11,314 bases of DNA. Origin: Pseudomonadota bacterium (GTDB lineage Bacteria; SAR324; XYD2-FULL-50-16; JAHJRI01). Location: positions 1-11,314 of the forward strand of contig JAKSDL010000786.1 of NCBI GenBank assembly GCA_022360105.1, in the 5' to 3' direction. Numbering within the stretch: position 1 is the first letter of the stretch; each line of letters begins with the position of its first letter. The notes under the pieces are model-generated. The model was not told the DNA's origin and searched no databases. It worked only from the letters and a program-made list of their open reading frames with translations. This document shows, piece after piece, positions 1 through 6,289 of this stretch. A program made the translations under genes and the position numbers.

Positions 1-219
1 GAACCCGAAACGATCAAACATCTGGGCAAAACCAAGTACTTCATTTTCGTTCACCAAAGAGAACGATTTAGCGAAACCCCATTGCAAATCTTCCTTCAGT
101 TGTTTGATATCGATTGGAAAACGTATTTTTGGGCCTCCCCAACGAGTTGCTTCTTCTTGAGAATTAAACCAGGTAGCTAGAGCTGTTAAATCCTCTTCTT
201 CCGACTTTCTTACTTTCAT
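1..219 (-). CDS. GNAT-family N-acetyltransferase, N-terminal part (cut by window edge)
   Basis: Reading leftwards from an ATG at 219-217, 73 codons stay open to the window edge, so only the first half of the protein is visible. It begins MKVRKSEEEDLTALATWFNS, continues through a charged stretch with TRWGGP at residues 25-30, and has a strand-turn-strand FSLVNENEVLGFAQMF near residues 53-68. This is the usual start of a Gcn5-related acetyltransferase: strand 1, helix 1 with a conserved tryptophan, then the strand 2-3 hairpin. The acetyl-CoA-binding Q/RxxGxG/A loop would lie beyond the edge, so activity cannot be judged. An in-frame ATG at 249-247 would add ten residues; neither start has a strong ribosome binding site, and 219 matches the usual family start better. 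The substrate is unknown. Confidence 0.72.
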   Translation of the reverse strand, partial: MKVRKSEEEDLTALATWFNSQEEATRWGGPKIRFPIDIKQLKEDLQWGFAKSFSLVNENEVLGFAQMFDRFGF

Positions 220-617
220 TTTTCCAGTGTTTTTGAATGAGGGACGCATCTCAATTAAGCGGCATCTTCTACAGAGTATCCAATTACCAGGTATCGATTG
301 TTAAAAAACCAAATTTACTCCAAATATCAACGCTGCTAACAAATCCGTCAATATCCTACCCCTAAAGTCTGATTCTTCCCGGTAAGAGCAATTCAAGCAC
401 CGTACAAGGACAGAATCATAATGCCTTGTATCAGGTTGATTGCCAGCTCCGCAGGAGCAAAAAATAGTAGCCGGTGGTTTTAACCCTGGTTTAATGCCTC
501 CTGCACCTAAAAAGTCCCTTAGGGATGACACTCAATATCACCTGATTCGTCATTGGGGGGCTCGAAATTTTGGTGCACCCGGCAATTCAGACGGTTTCCA
601 ACCAATAACAATATGGT
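220..617. other. Intergenic stretch without a convincing gene
   Basis: Short overlapping ORFs exist here on both strands (a GTG-started one at 531-301 on the minus strand and one at 440-637 on the plus strand). They cover the same bases antisense, and neither has a ribosome binding site or recognisable domain. The minus ORF has two Cys pairs (CSC and CLNC) that could suggest a zinc ribbon, but the first lies inside the probable dispersed repeat described separately. I see no RNA gene. Confidence 0.5.
451..524. repeat. Candidate dispersed intergenic repeat with inverted arms
   Basis: GCAGGAG (451-457) and CTCCTGC (498-504) form a 7-bp perfect inverted repeat around a G/T-rich core. CCCTTAGGG follows at 516-524. 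Read on the minus strand the segment gives GAGGIKPGLKPPATIF, and on the plus strand GGFNPGLMPPAPKKS. Peptides of this style seem familiar to me as spurious small ORFs made by an intergenic repeat in environmental bacterial genomes, but I cannot verify this. Only one copy lies in the window. Confidence 0.3.
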
Positions 618-646
618 TTTACACAGCGAAAGGATGAGGGTATAAA
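618..646 (+). promoter_or_regulatory. Sigma70-like promoter of the tryptophanase operon
   Basis: TTTACA (618-623, five of six matches to TTGACA) and TATAAA (641-646, five of six matches to TATAAT) are separated by exactly 17 bases. Transcription would start near 653 and leave a leader of about 100 bases before the tryptophanase ATG at 755. The prediction rests on sequence match only. Confidence 0.6.
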
Positions 647-674
647 TCAGAGATACGAGGGATACACCGGTAGA

Positions 675-714
675 GGTTTTTCAAAAGCGACTTGCAAGCG
701 GGATTTTGAAAACC
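675..714 (+). promoter_or_regulatory. Inverted repeat in the tryptophanase leader
   Basis: GGTTTTTCAAAA (675-686) pairs with TTTTGAAAACC (704-714), eleven base pairs with one bulged T, around a 17-base loop that holds the palindrome CTTGCAAG. It lies about 20-60 bases into the predicted transcript and ends 40 bases before the start codon. No T-run follows, so it is not a standard terminator. It could be an operator, an mRNA-stabilising hairpin or part of a leader switch. Confidence 0.45.
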
Positions 715-754
715 GATCCATTAAACGATATCTAGACAAAAAGGGGATGTAACA

Positions 755-2128
755 ATGAAGACCATTATTGAACCGTTTCGCATCAAGACAACTGAGCCCA
801 TCAAGGTGATCAACCGACAGGAACGGACAGAAGCCCTGGAAAAGGCACATTTAAATGTGTTTTTGCTGGATGCTGAGGATTGCTGCATCGATCTGTTGAC
901 AGATAGTGGCACGGGAGCCATGTCGACCGAGCAGTGGGCTGCCATGATGTTGGGAGACGAAAGCTACGCCGGCAGCAAATCGTGGAAGAAATTCGAAAAA
1001 ACCGTCAAAACCATTACAGGGACCGGTCATGTCTTGCCGACCCACCAAGGCAGGGCCGCCGAATCCATTCTGGCTCATACTTTAATTAAAAAAGGGGATA
1101 TCATCCCCAATAACAGTCATTTCGATACTACCAGGGCAAATATTGAATTCTCTGGTGGAATTGCTGAAAACCTTCTGTGTGATGAAGGATTGGACACTGA
1201 AAAGGATGCACCGTTCAAAGGCAATATGGATCTGGACAAGTTGGAAGCTTGCATCCGGGAGCATGGACCGGCAAAAATTCCATTTTGTATGATAACGGTG
1301 ACCAACAACACCGGAGGGGGGCAACCCGTATCCATGGCCAATATCCGCGGAGTCAAGCGAATCCTGGAAAAACATGGGATTCCCTTAATCATCGATTGCT
1401 GTCGTTTTGCTGAAAACGCCTATTTTGTGCGGGAACGGGAAATGGGCTATGGGGATAAGCCGTTGCTGGAAATTGCACAAGAGATGTTTGGTTATGCCGA
1501 TGGTGCCACCATGAGTTGTAAAAAGGATGGTCTTGCCAACATAGGCGGGTTTCTTGTCTGCAATAACGATCAGTGGGCAGAGCAGTTTAAAAATCTGCTG
1601 ATCATGCGGGAAGGATTTCCAACCTATGGAGGATTGGCAGGCAGAGATCTGGAGGCGATTGCAGTGGGACTGATGGAAGCACTGGATTACGATTACCAGG
1701 TTTATCGCCATGCCACAATTGAATACCTGGCAAGCCGATTGATCAAACGTGGAATTCCAATTGTGCAGCCTTCCGGTGGACACGCCGTCTTTCTAGATGC
1801 TGCGAAGTTCCTGCCTCACATCGATCCGTTAAAGTATCCCGGCATTGGCATTGTGAATGCCCTTTACCTGGAAGGAGGAATCAGGGGTGTCGAGTTGGGC
1901 AGTGTCATGTTTGGCAAAGTGGATAAGGATGGCAATGAAATAGCTTCACCTCTGGAATTGGTACGATTGGCATTCCCCAGAAGAGTTTACACGCAGAGTC
2001 ATGTCGATTATCTGATCGAAGTAATCGATACTGTCTGGAATGGTCGTAAACAGATTCCCGGCTATAAGATCATCCACCAGCAGAAATATCTAAGGCATTT
2101 TACCTGTCATTTTGAAATTACTTCTTAA
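755..2128 (+). CDS. tnaA: Tryptophanase (tryptophan indole-lyase), PLP-dependent
   Basis: This 457-residue protein belongs to the beta-eliminating lyase family (tryptophanase / tyrosine phenol-lyase, PLP fold type I, cytoplasmic). It cleaves L-tryptophan to indole, pyruvate and ammonia. The whole family frame is present: EPFRI at 6-10, DLLTDSGT at 46-53, the active-site Tyr71 in ESYAGS, PTHQGR ending at Arg100, Asp214 and Arg217 in the cofactor pocket, the Schiff-base Lys257 in MSCKKDG, and the carboxylate-binding Arg404 in VRLAFPRR. Choice between the two enzymes: Asp124 (FDTT), Leu381 (VELGS) and His448 (LRHFT) match tryptophanase, whereas tyrosine phenol-lyase has Thr, Arg and Phe there. 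Ribosome binding site AAGGGGATG at 741-749 supports the ATG. It is co-transcribed with the RidA gene 22 bases downstream. Activity on Cys or Ser is also known for the family. Confidence 0.9.
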   Translation: MKTIIEPFRIKTTEPIKVINRQERTEALEKAHLNVFLLDAEDCCIDLLTDSGTGAMSTEQWAAMMLGDESYAGSKSWKKFEKTVKTITGTGHVLPTHQGRAAESILAHTLIKKGDIIPNNSHFDTTRANIEFSGGIAENLLCDEGLDTEKDAPFKGNMDLDKLEACIREHGPAKIPFCMITVTNNTGGGQPVSMANIRGVKRILEKHGIPLIIDCCRFAENAYFVREREMGYGDKPLLEIAQEMFGYADGATMSCKKDGLANIGGFLVCNNDQWAEQFKNLLIMREGFPTYGGLAGRDLEAIAVGLMEALDYDYQVYRHATIEYLASRLIKRGIPIVQPSGGHAVFLDAAKFLPHIDPLKYPGIGIVNALYLEGGIRGVELGSVMFGKVDKDGNEIASPLELVRLAFPRRVYTQSHVDYLIEVIDTVWNGRKQIPGYKIIHQQKYLRHFTCHFEITS

Positions 2129-2140
2129 ATCAAACCAATA

Positions 2141-2145
2141 GGAGG
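2141..2145 (+). promoter_or_regulatory. Strong ribosome binding site of ridA
   Basis: GGAGG, five bases before the ATG at 2151. It lies between the tryptophanase stop and the ridA start, so the second operon gene is probably translated from its own strong site rather than by coupling. Confidence 0.7.
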
Positions 2146-2150
2146 TTATT

Positions 2151-2531
2151 ATGAGTAAAGAAATCGTCCATACCGATCAAGCACCGGCTGCGATCGGTCC
2201 CTATTCACAGGGTATCAAGGCAGGCAACCTGTTCTTTGTTTCAGGCCAGACGCCGATCGATCCGGCAACAGGAAAGCTGGTGGAAGGAGATATTCAGGCA
2301 CAGACAAAGCAGGTACTGAATAACATTAAAGAGATCCTGCAAGCCGGAGGTTCTTCAATGGAAAACATAGTCAAAGCCACCGTATACCTGGCTGATTTCA
2401 ACAACTTCGCTAAAATGAACGAAATCTATGGGCAGTTCTTTTCAAACGAAAAACCAACCCGAGTCTGCGTGGAAGTCTCCAGACTCCCCCTGGATTGCCA
2501 GGTGGAAATCGACGCCATTGCACTGATTTGA
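2151..2531 (+). CDS. ridA: RidA family reactive-intermediate (2-aminoacrylate) deaminase
   Basis: This 126-residue protein of the YjgF/YER057c/UK114 family hydrolyses enamine and imine intermediates such as 2-aminoacrylate to the keto acid plus ammonia, protecting PLP enzymes from damage. Length is typical for the trimeric enzyme. Family signatures are complete: IGPYSQG at 15-21 with Tyr18, [12 protein letters not shown] at 30-41, the central [12 protein letters not shown] helix, [10 protein letters not shown] at 74-83, and the active-site block [11 protein letters not shown] with Arg104 (equivalent of E. coli Arg105), followed by Glu119. It is the second gene of the tryptophanase operon. Tryptophanase and its relatives generate exactly the aminoacrylate that RidA removes, so the context supports a true RidA role rather than one of the functionally different Rid subfamilies. 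Confidence 0.92.
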   Translation: MSKEIVHTDQAPAAIGPYSQGIKAGNLFFVSGQTPIDPATGKLVEGDIQAQTKQVLNNIKEILQAGGSSMENIVKATVYLADFNNFAKMNEIYGQFFSNEKPTRVCVEVSRLPLDCQVEIDAIALI

Positions 2532-2537
2532 TGGAAT

Positions 2538-2584
2538 TTCAGCCTTCTGCAAACTAGTCGCAACCCTCAGCTTGGAAGGCTGAA
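2538..2584 (+). terminator. Inverted repeat after ridA, possible operon terminator
   Basis: TTCAGCCTTC (2538-2547) and GAAGGCTGAA (2575-2584) are perfectly complementary over ten bases with a 27-base loop, starting six bases after the ridA stop. The sequence that follows is A+T-rich (TTTATAGCTATTTATA) but lacks a clean T-run. Termination or 3'-end protection is likely; a standard intrinsic terminator is uncertain. Confidence 0.45.
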
Positions 2585-2690
2585 TTTATAGCTATTTATA
2601 AAGAGATTCTTAACATTAGGAATGCAAAAAATCTCTCAAAAAGCTATACTTAAGAAAAAGATTACTCATTAAACCAGATAGATATCATAA

Positions 2691-3008
2691 ATGGGAAAGC
2701 AATCAGAAGAAGTCCCCGATTTTTTAAAAGGTGTATTGTGGTCTTATGATCTTAAAAGCTTGGATTTAGGTAGAGATTTCAAACGCATTGCAACAAATGT
2801 ATTGCTATATGGCGATATCAGAGAAACGAACTGGCTATTCAGTCAATTCCCAAAAGATCAAATAATCAAGGTGGTAAAAAATCCATTAAAAGGGGAATGG
2901 GATGCTAAATCTCTTGCTTTTTGGTCATCATATTTCGGAGTAAAAACAGACAAGCAAAAAGAAGCCCACATCCTGTTTGATGCCTTATCAATCCCCCCTG
3001 ACTCGTAG
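2691..3008 (+). CDS. Small DUF6922-like protein of unknown function
   Basis: This is a 105-residue soluble protein. It opens with PDFLKGVLWSYDLKSLDL at residues 9-26, followed by ITNV-type helix residues RIATNVLLYGD (32-42), NWLFSQFP (47-54) and a SLAFWSSYFGV block (74-84). This layout, F-L-K/W-S/D-Y-D then VLxYGD then WLF then FW, resembles the DUF6922 family, small proteins often found beside toxin-antitoxin or nucleotidyltransferase genes. The family assignment is from memory of the pattern. No partner gene is visible here. The ATG has only a weak ribosome binding site. Its last 21 bases overlap the end of the DNA ligase gene on the opposite strand. Confidence 0.66.
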   Translation: MGKQSEEVPDFLKGVLWSYDLKSLDLGRDFKRIATNVLLYGDIRETNWLFSQFPKDQIIKVVKNPLKGEWDAKSLAFWSSYFGVKTDKQKEAHILFDALSIPPDS

Positions 3009-3839
3009 AAAAGAAGCAAATTTTGGTTTTCCCTTTTTGGTGAAACCGAAATACTTGAAGGTCACAACCTCACCGATTTGCGGAGGATGTTGTCTGACTT
3101 CGTTTGAAAATCCGGTTCCGAGCTTAAAAATCATCCCATTATCAAGCTTCAGGGTGAGGCTGCCCATCATATTCGCAAACTTGCCTTTTCCCGGATTAAT
3201 TTCAATGACTGTGCCTTCCATATCTTCATGGTTTTTGACTTTCAAGACATGGGCGCTGCGGCCCGTGTGATATGGCAACTTGGGATCTTTAATGATCACC
3301 CCCTCACCTCCTTTGGACTCAATTTCGGCCAGGAATTGCCGGAGATGATCTTTATCTGCACAGGTAACTTGTTGGATTATCCGCACAAACTTATTCGGGT
3401 GTTTAGTAAACCATTCTTCAGCCTTGTTTAAACGTGCAGGGAAATCCCCTGGCGCGTTTGGTACCTCAAAAATGTTATAGGTAATCTTTCGCCAATCCGC
3501 TGAAGGCTTTTTATCAAGAACCACAGACTGAATAAACTCAAATTGGTTCCTGTCGCTCCACAGCTCTCCGTCCAGTTCAAATGGCGGGAAATTCTTCAAA
3601 AACCGGTCCGGCGCGTTAATTAATACCCCTTTTCTGGTTTTAAGCTGTGTCCCATCCCAATATCCCCTGATCCCATCAAGCTTTTCACTCATCACCCATT
3701 GTTCAATATCTTCATCGCCCTTGTATACTTTGGCCTTTTGAAGATCCTGGGCAAAAGAATGGCCGGTTATGAGAAGAATCAGTGTGATCAACCCGATCCC
3801 AACTTTATACAATATAGTGTTTCCTTTATTTCCACCCAT
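2988..3839 (-). CDS. ligE: Periplasmic ATP-dependent DNA ligase (LigE type)
   Basis: This 283-residue protein has an N-terminal signal peptide: basic GGNKGNTILYK, a hydrophobic core at about residues 12-26, and a likely cleavage after HSFA at residue 30. The mature part has all nucleotidyltransferase motifs. Motif I is SEKLDGIRGYWDG with the adenylated Lys53, motif III FELDGELW at 87-94, motif IV EGVIIKDP at 179-186 and motif V LKVKNHEDMEG at 199-209. An OB-fold of about 75 residues ends the protein. This minimal two-domain form with a leader is the LigE class, which seals nicks in duplex DNA using ATP outside the cytoplasm; proposed roles are in extracellular or incoming DNA. GAGG at 3849-3852 on the minus strand supports the ATG. 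The gene stands alone and is convergent with the small gene at 2691-3008. Confidence 0.88.
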   Translation of the reverse strand: MGGNKGNTILYKVGIGLITLILLITGHSFAQDLQKAKVYKGDEDIEQWVMSEKLDGIRGYWDGTQLKTRKGVLINAPDRFLKNFPPFELDGELWSDRNQFEFIQSVVLDKKPSADWRKITYNIFEVPNAPGDFPARLNKAEEWFTKHPNKFVRIIQQVTCADKDHLRQFLAEIESKGGEGVIIKDPKLPYHTGRSAHVLKVKNHEDMEGTVIEINPGKGKFANMMGSLTLKLDNGMIFKLGTGFSNEVRQHPPQIGEVVTFKYFGFTKKGKPKFASFLRVRGD

Positions 3840-3852
3840 TTTTCAAACCTCG

Positions 3853-4295
3853 TTAGATTAGTTAATTCTTATTCGATTACTTATCTGAGAAAAATTCCTG
3901 ATCATCTACCAGAAAAACTCAATTATGTCAGTATTTTTGAAAGAACGACGATGTCAGTGTCTTAAAACACAGGGGAAGAATTCGAATGACTATTTAACAA
4001 TTCATCCGCTGATTGACTATCACACTAGAAAAATTCGCTATCGAACCGTTCAAAGAAGGAATAAAACCAGGTTTCAATTCACTGATCTATTTCCAACCGA
4101 CTAAATTAATTTATGTTTGAACAGTATTTTTAGACTTTTCAAATACCGTTTGAAGAAGTACTAAAAACCTTGTCTACTACTCCTAACGATAGAGTTCGAT
4201 TCCTGCGATCTATACATTTAATTATATGATTCACGGCTTAATGGATGATTTAATTGATCGTCTCCCAGCAGCCAAACCAATACAAAAACAACAAA
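3853..4295. other. Gene-free stretch between ligE and the M24 hydrolase gene
   Basis: This A+T-rich region of about 440 bases between two divergently read genes should hold both promoters, but I find no promoter pair with good match and spacing on either strand. Short ORFs here (for example an ATG at 4226) run antisense to, or out of frame with, the neighbouring real genes and look non-coding. I see no hairpin with long arms and no RNA gene. Confidence 0.5.
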
Positions 4296-5474
4296 ATGAT
4301 AACCAAAAAAGAGTACCAAAACAGACGAACCATCTTGAGCAATACTGTTTCCGAACGCGCACTGGACGCCTTTCTAGTATCTTCGGAGGAAAACATCTAT
4401 TACCTGACCGGAGCCAGTTACAAGCCGTTGGAACGCCCTTTTTTCATTGTGATTTGGCCGAGTCGGGAGCCAACACTGGTTGTGCCCATGTTGGAAAAGG
4501 AGCACATGGAGAAAGCCGGAATCGGCAATGTGGTGGCGTATTGGGAATACCCTTCACCCCAGGGTTCCGGCTGGCCGGAAATCTTACAACAGATCCTGGG
4601 CAATGTTTCAAATGTGGGTGTCGAACCATCGTTAAGTCTGGAAATAGCAGGAAAATTAAGAGACTTTTCTTTGAGTCCCATGCCTCTGATTGAGGAAATG
4701 AGACTGGTCAAATCACCTGCTGAAGTTGCAATGATCAAAAAAACCGCTGACTACACCGATATTGGCATGAGCAAAATTTTAAATGCCAGCTATCTTGGGG
4801 CGTCGGTTGTTGAAATATTCTCTTTATCCAAAAGCTTACAGGTCGAAGTGTTAAGATCTGGCGATTATGACCCGGTTACGAGCTCTTTCCTGACTGTAAC
4901 CTGGCCCGCTCCATTCAGCTCGCAACCCCATGGAATACCCAAGGCGGAGGATAGATTACAATCCGGACCGCTTGTTGCGATGTCTTTTCACAGAATCAAC
5001 GGCTATTCAGCGGAAGTGGAAAGAACTTATTTTCATCAACAACCCACTAAAGATGAAAGAGAACTTTTTGAACACATGACAGCCGCCGGAAAATGCGCCA
5101 TGGACCTTGTTAAACCGGGCATTCCATGTGCTGAGGTTGATGCTGCTGCTAATAATTATCTTCGTGAAAACGGATTTGCCGAGAATCTCTTACACCGAAC
5201 CGGGCATGGCATCGGACTGGGCAACCATGAAGGACCGTATGTCGCCGAGGGAAGTGATGAAACTTTACAGGAAAACATGGTGATCAGTATCGAACCTGGT
5301 ATTTATATCCCTGAAATCGGAGGGTTTCGTCACTCAGATACCGTACTAGTGACCTCATCCGGATACGAACTGTTGACTCATTCTCCTATCGATTTGGATA
5401 GCTTGACCATTACGAACTACAAGCCCTTTAAACGACTGAAAGGTAAATTGATTCGTCGGGCGGTGGGAATCTAA
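4296..5474 (+). CDS. M24-fold (Xaa-Pro peptidase/creatinase-like) hydrolase with degenerate metal site
   Basis: This 392-residue protein has the two-domain creatinase/prolidase layout: an N-terminal domain with LDAFLVSSEENIYYLTG at 23-39, a linker RLVKSPAEVAMIKK at 136-149, then a pita-bread catalytic domain. The catalytic landmarks are QPHGIP (His212), NGYSAEVERTYF (235-246), RTGHGIGLGNHEG (His304), ISIEPGIYIPEIGGFRHSDT (330-349). In active M24 metallopeptidases the five ligands are Asp, Asp, His, Glu, Glu; here the aligned residues are Met229, Glu240, His304, Glu333 and Ser347. At least two ligands are gone, as in creatinase, which works without metal. It is therefore probably a creatinase/ectoine-hydrolase-like C-N hydrolase, or an unusual peptidase, with unknown substrate. 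A TTG at 4254 would add 14 low-complexity residues; neither start has a clear ribosome binding site and the ATG at 4296 fits the family start better. Confidence 0.82.
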   Translation: MITKKEYQNRRTILSNTVSERALDAFLVSSEENIYYLTGASYKPLERPFFIVIWPSREPTLVVPMLEKEHMEKAGIGNVVAYWEYPSPQGSGWPEILQQILGNVSNVGVEPSLSLEIAGKLRDFSLSPMPLIEEMRLVKSPAEVAMIKKTADYTDIGMSKILNASYLGASVVEIFSLSKSLQVEVLRSGDYDPVTSSFLTVTWPAPFSSQPHGIPKAEDRLQSGPLVAMSFHRINGYSAEVERTYFHQQPTKDERELFEHMTAAGKCAMDLVKPGIPCAEVDAAANNYLRENGFAENLLHRTGHGIGLGNHEGPYVAEGSDETLQENMVISIEPGIYIPEIGGFRHSDTVLVTSSGYELLTHSPIDLDSLTITNYKPFKRLKGKLIRRAVGI

Positions 5475-5545
5475 CTAGCTCCTGAGAAATCAGCTACCGC
5501 GGTATTGATCAAAAACACAACCTGGCAAATGCTTAAATATATGCC

Positions 5546-5551
5546 GGGAGG
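5546..5551 (+). promoter_or_regulatory. Ribosome binding site fixing the vapB start
   Basis: GGGAGG four bases before the ATG at 5556. The frame is open from an ATG at 5505, but the strong site and the family start at MKTNERHIKIFRNG indicate that the extra 17 residues are not part of the protein. Confidence 0.7.
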
Positions 5552-5555
5552 ATAT

Positions 5556-5798
5556 ATGAAAACCAATGAGCGACACATAAAAATTTTTCGTAACGGACGA
5601 AATCAAGCCATCAGAATTCCAAAAGAATTTGAAATGGAGGGAGATGAGGCAATAATAAGGAAAGAAGGTAATCGTCTCATTGTTGAACCTGTTCAAAAGG
5701 GAAAGCTACTTTCTATTCTGTCCCAATTGCAGCCGATTCAAGACGAATTCCCAGACCCCGATTCAGGACTATTGCCTTTGGATGATATCAAGATATGA
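5556..5798 (+). CDS. vapB: VapB-type antitoxin (AbrB/SpoVT fold)
   Basis: This 80-residue DNA-binding antitoxin neutralises the PIN-domain toxin encoded next. The N-terminal swapped-hairpin AbrB domain is clear: IKIFRNGRNQAIRIPKEFEM at residues 8-27, then EAIIRKEGNRLIVEPV at 32-47. The remaining residues 48-80 (LLSILSQLQPIQDEFPDPDSG) are the acidic, proline-containing tail that in this family wraps into the toxin groove. The stop overlaps the toxin start as ATGA at 5795-5798, the classic coupled arrangement. As in other vapBC pairs the complex probably represses its own promoter, but I found no clear operator in the 80 bases upstream. Confidence 0.88.
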   Translation: MKTNERHIKIFRNGRNQAIRIPKEFEMEGDEAIIRKEGNRLIVEPVQKGKLLSILSQLQPIQDEFPDPDSGLLPLDDIKI

Positions 5799-6181
5799 AT
5801 CTGCAAATACGATTTCTGCTCGATACCAATATCCTTTCTGATTTGGCTCGCAATCCTCAAGGCGCTGTGGCTGAAGAAATTATTAGACGTGGCGAAAACA
5901 GCATTTGCACAAGTATCTTTGTTGCAAGCGAATTGCGCTTTGGGGCTTTAAAAAGTGGTTCCGATCGTCTCCAATCACAAGTCGATTCAATTCTCTCAGC
6001 ATTAGAGATCATTCCTATCACTGAGCCTGCCGACAGAAATAATAAGGTTGCTCTTTATGTTTACTCAGCTGGCAACGATAACCCCCCAGGGTTATCGCTA
6101 TCTCTCGCCTTAAACATAAAAACTCTCAAAGCAAACACTGGTCAAAATTGCAAGGTTGATGCTGTTATGGATTTTCGATAG
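5795..6181 (+). CDS. vapC: VapC-type PIN-domain ribonuclease toxin, 3' half apparently eroded
   Basis: The first 81 residues are a textbook VapC: FLLDTNILSDLARNPQG with the catalytic Asp10, CTSIFVASELRFGALKSGS with Glu46, then SALEIIPITEPADR. After that the family normally continues with a loop, a G-x-N-D-x-x-I-A-A-H-A-L block holding a catalytic Asp, and V-T-x-N-x-x-E-F. Here residues 92-128 read AGNDNPPGLSLSLALN, then IKTLKANTGQNCKVDAV: recognisable flanks (LALNIKTL, ANTG, VMDFR) remain but the acidic block is missing or displaced and the segment is shorter by several codons. The loss is in frame, so a full ORF of 128 residues survives. The protein may be inactive, or may now act only as partner of VapB. 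Translation is coupled to vapB by a four-base overlap. Confidence 0.8.
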   Translation: MNLQIRFLLDTNILSDLARNPQGAVAEEIIRRGENSICTSIFVASELRFGALKSGSDRLQSQVDSILSALEIIPITEPADRNNKVALYVYSAGNDNPPGLSLSLALNIKTLKANTGQNCKVDAVMDFR

Positions 6182-6213
6182 GTCGATTAAAAAAACGCCT
6201 CATCCTAATCGAC
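6182..6213 (+). terminator. Inverted repeat just after vapC
   Basis: GTCGATTA (6182-6189) and TAATCGAC (6206-6213) are perfectly complementary, loop of 16 bases, beginning directly after the vapC stop. No T-run follows at once (TAAAAATC, with TTTTT at 6226-6230), so it is only a weak terminator candidate. Confidence 0.35.
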
Positions 6214-6289
6214 TAAAAATCTATCTTTTTACTATGTGGAAACACACCACAATTACATTTGATCAAGTTTTGCAAGCCCAGAGAAACCT

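Noticed and set aside
301..531. GTG-started minus-strand ORF with CSC and CLNC cysteine pairs, possibly a zinc ribbon protein
   Set aside because: No ribosome binding site; it starts in a probable dispersed repeat and overlaps another ORF antisense. The cysteine spacing matches no family I know.
2977..3965. Plus-strand ORFs opposite the ligase gene (2977-3270, 3228-3431, 3699-3965)
   Set aside because: They are shadows of the ligE coding strand; the minus frame carries all ligase motifs.
4226..4693. 155-codon plus-strand ORF overlapping the start of the M24 hydrolase gene
   Set aside because: It lies in another frame over the clearly recognisable N-terminal domain of the M24 protein and has no recognisable motif.
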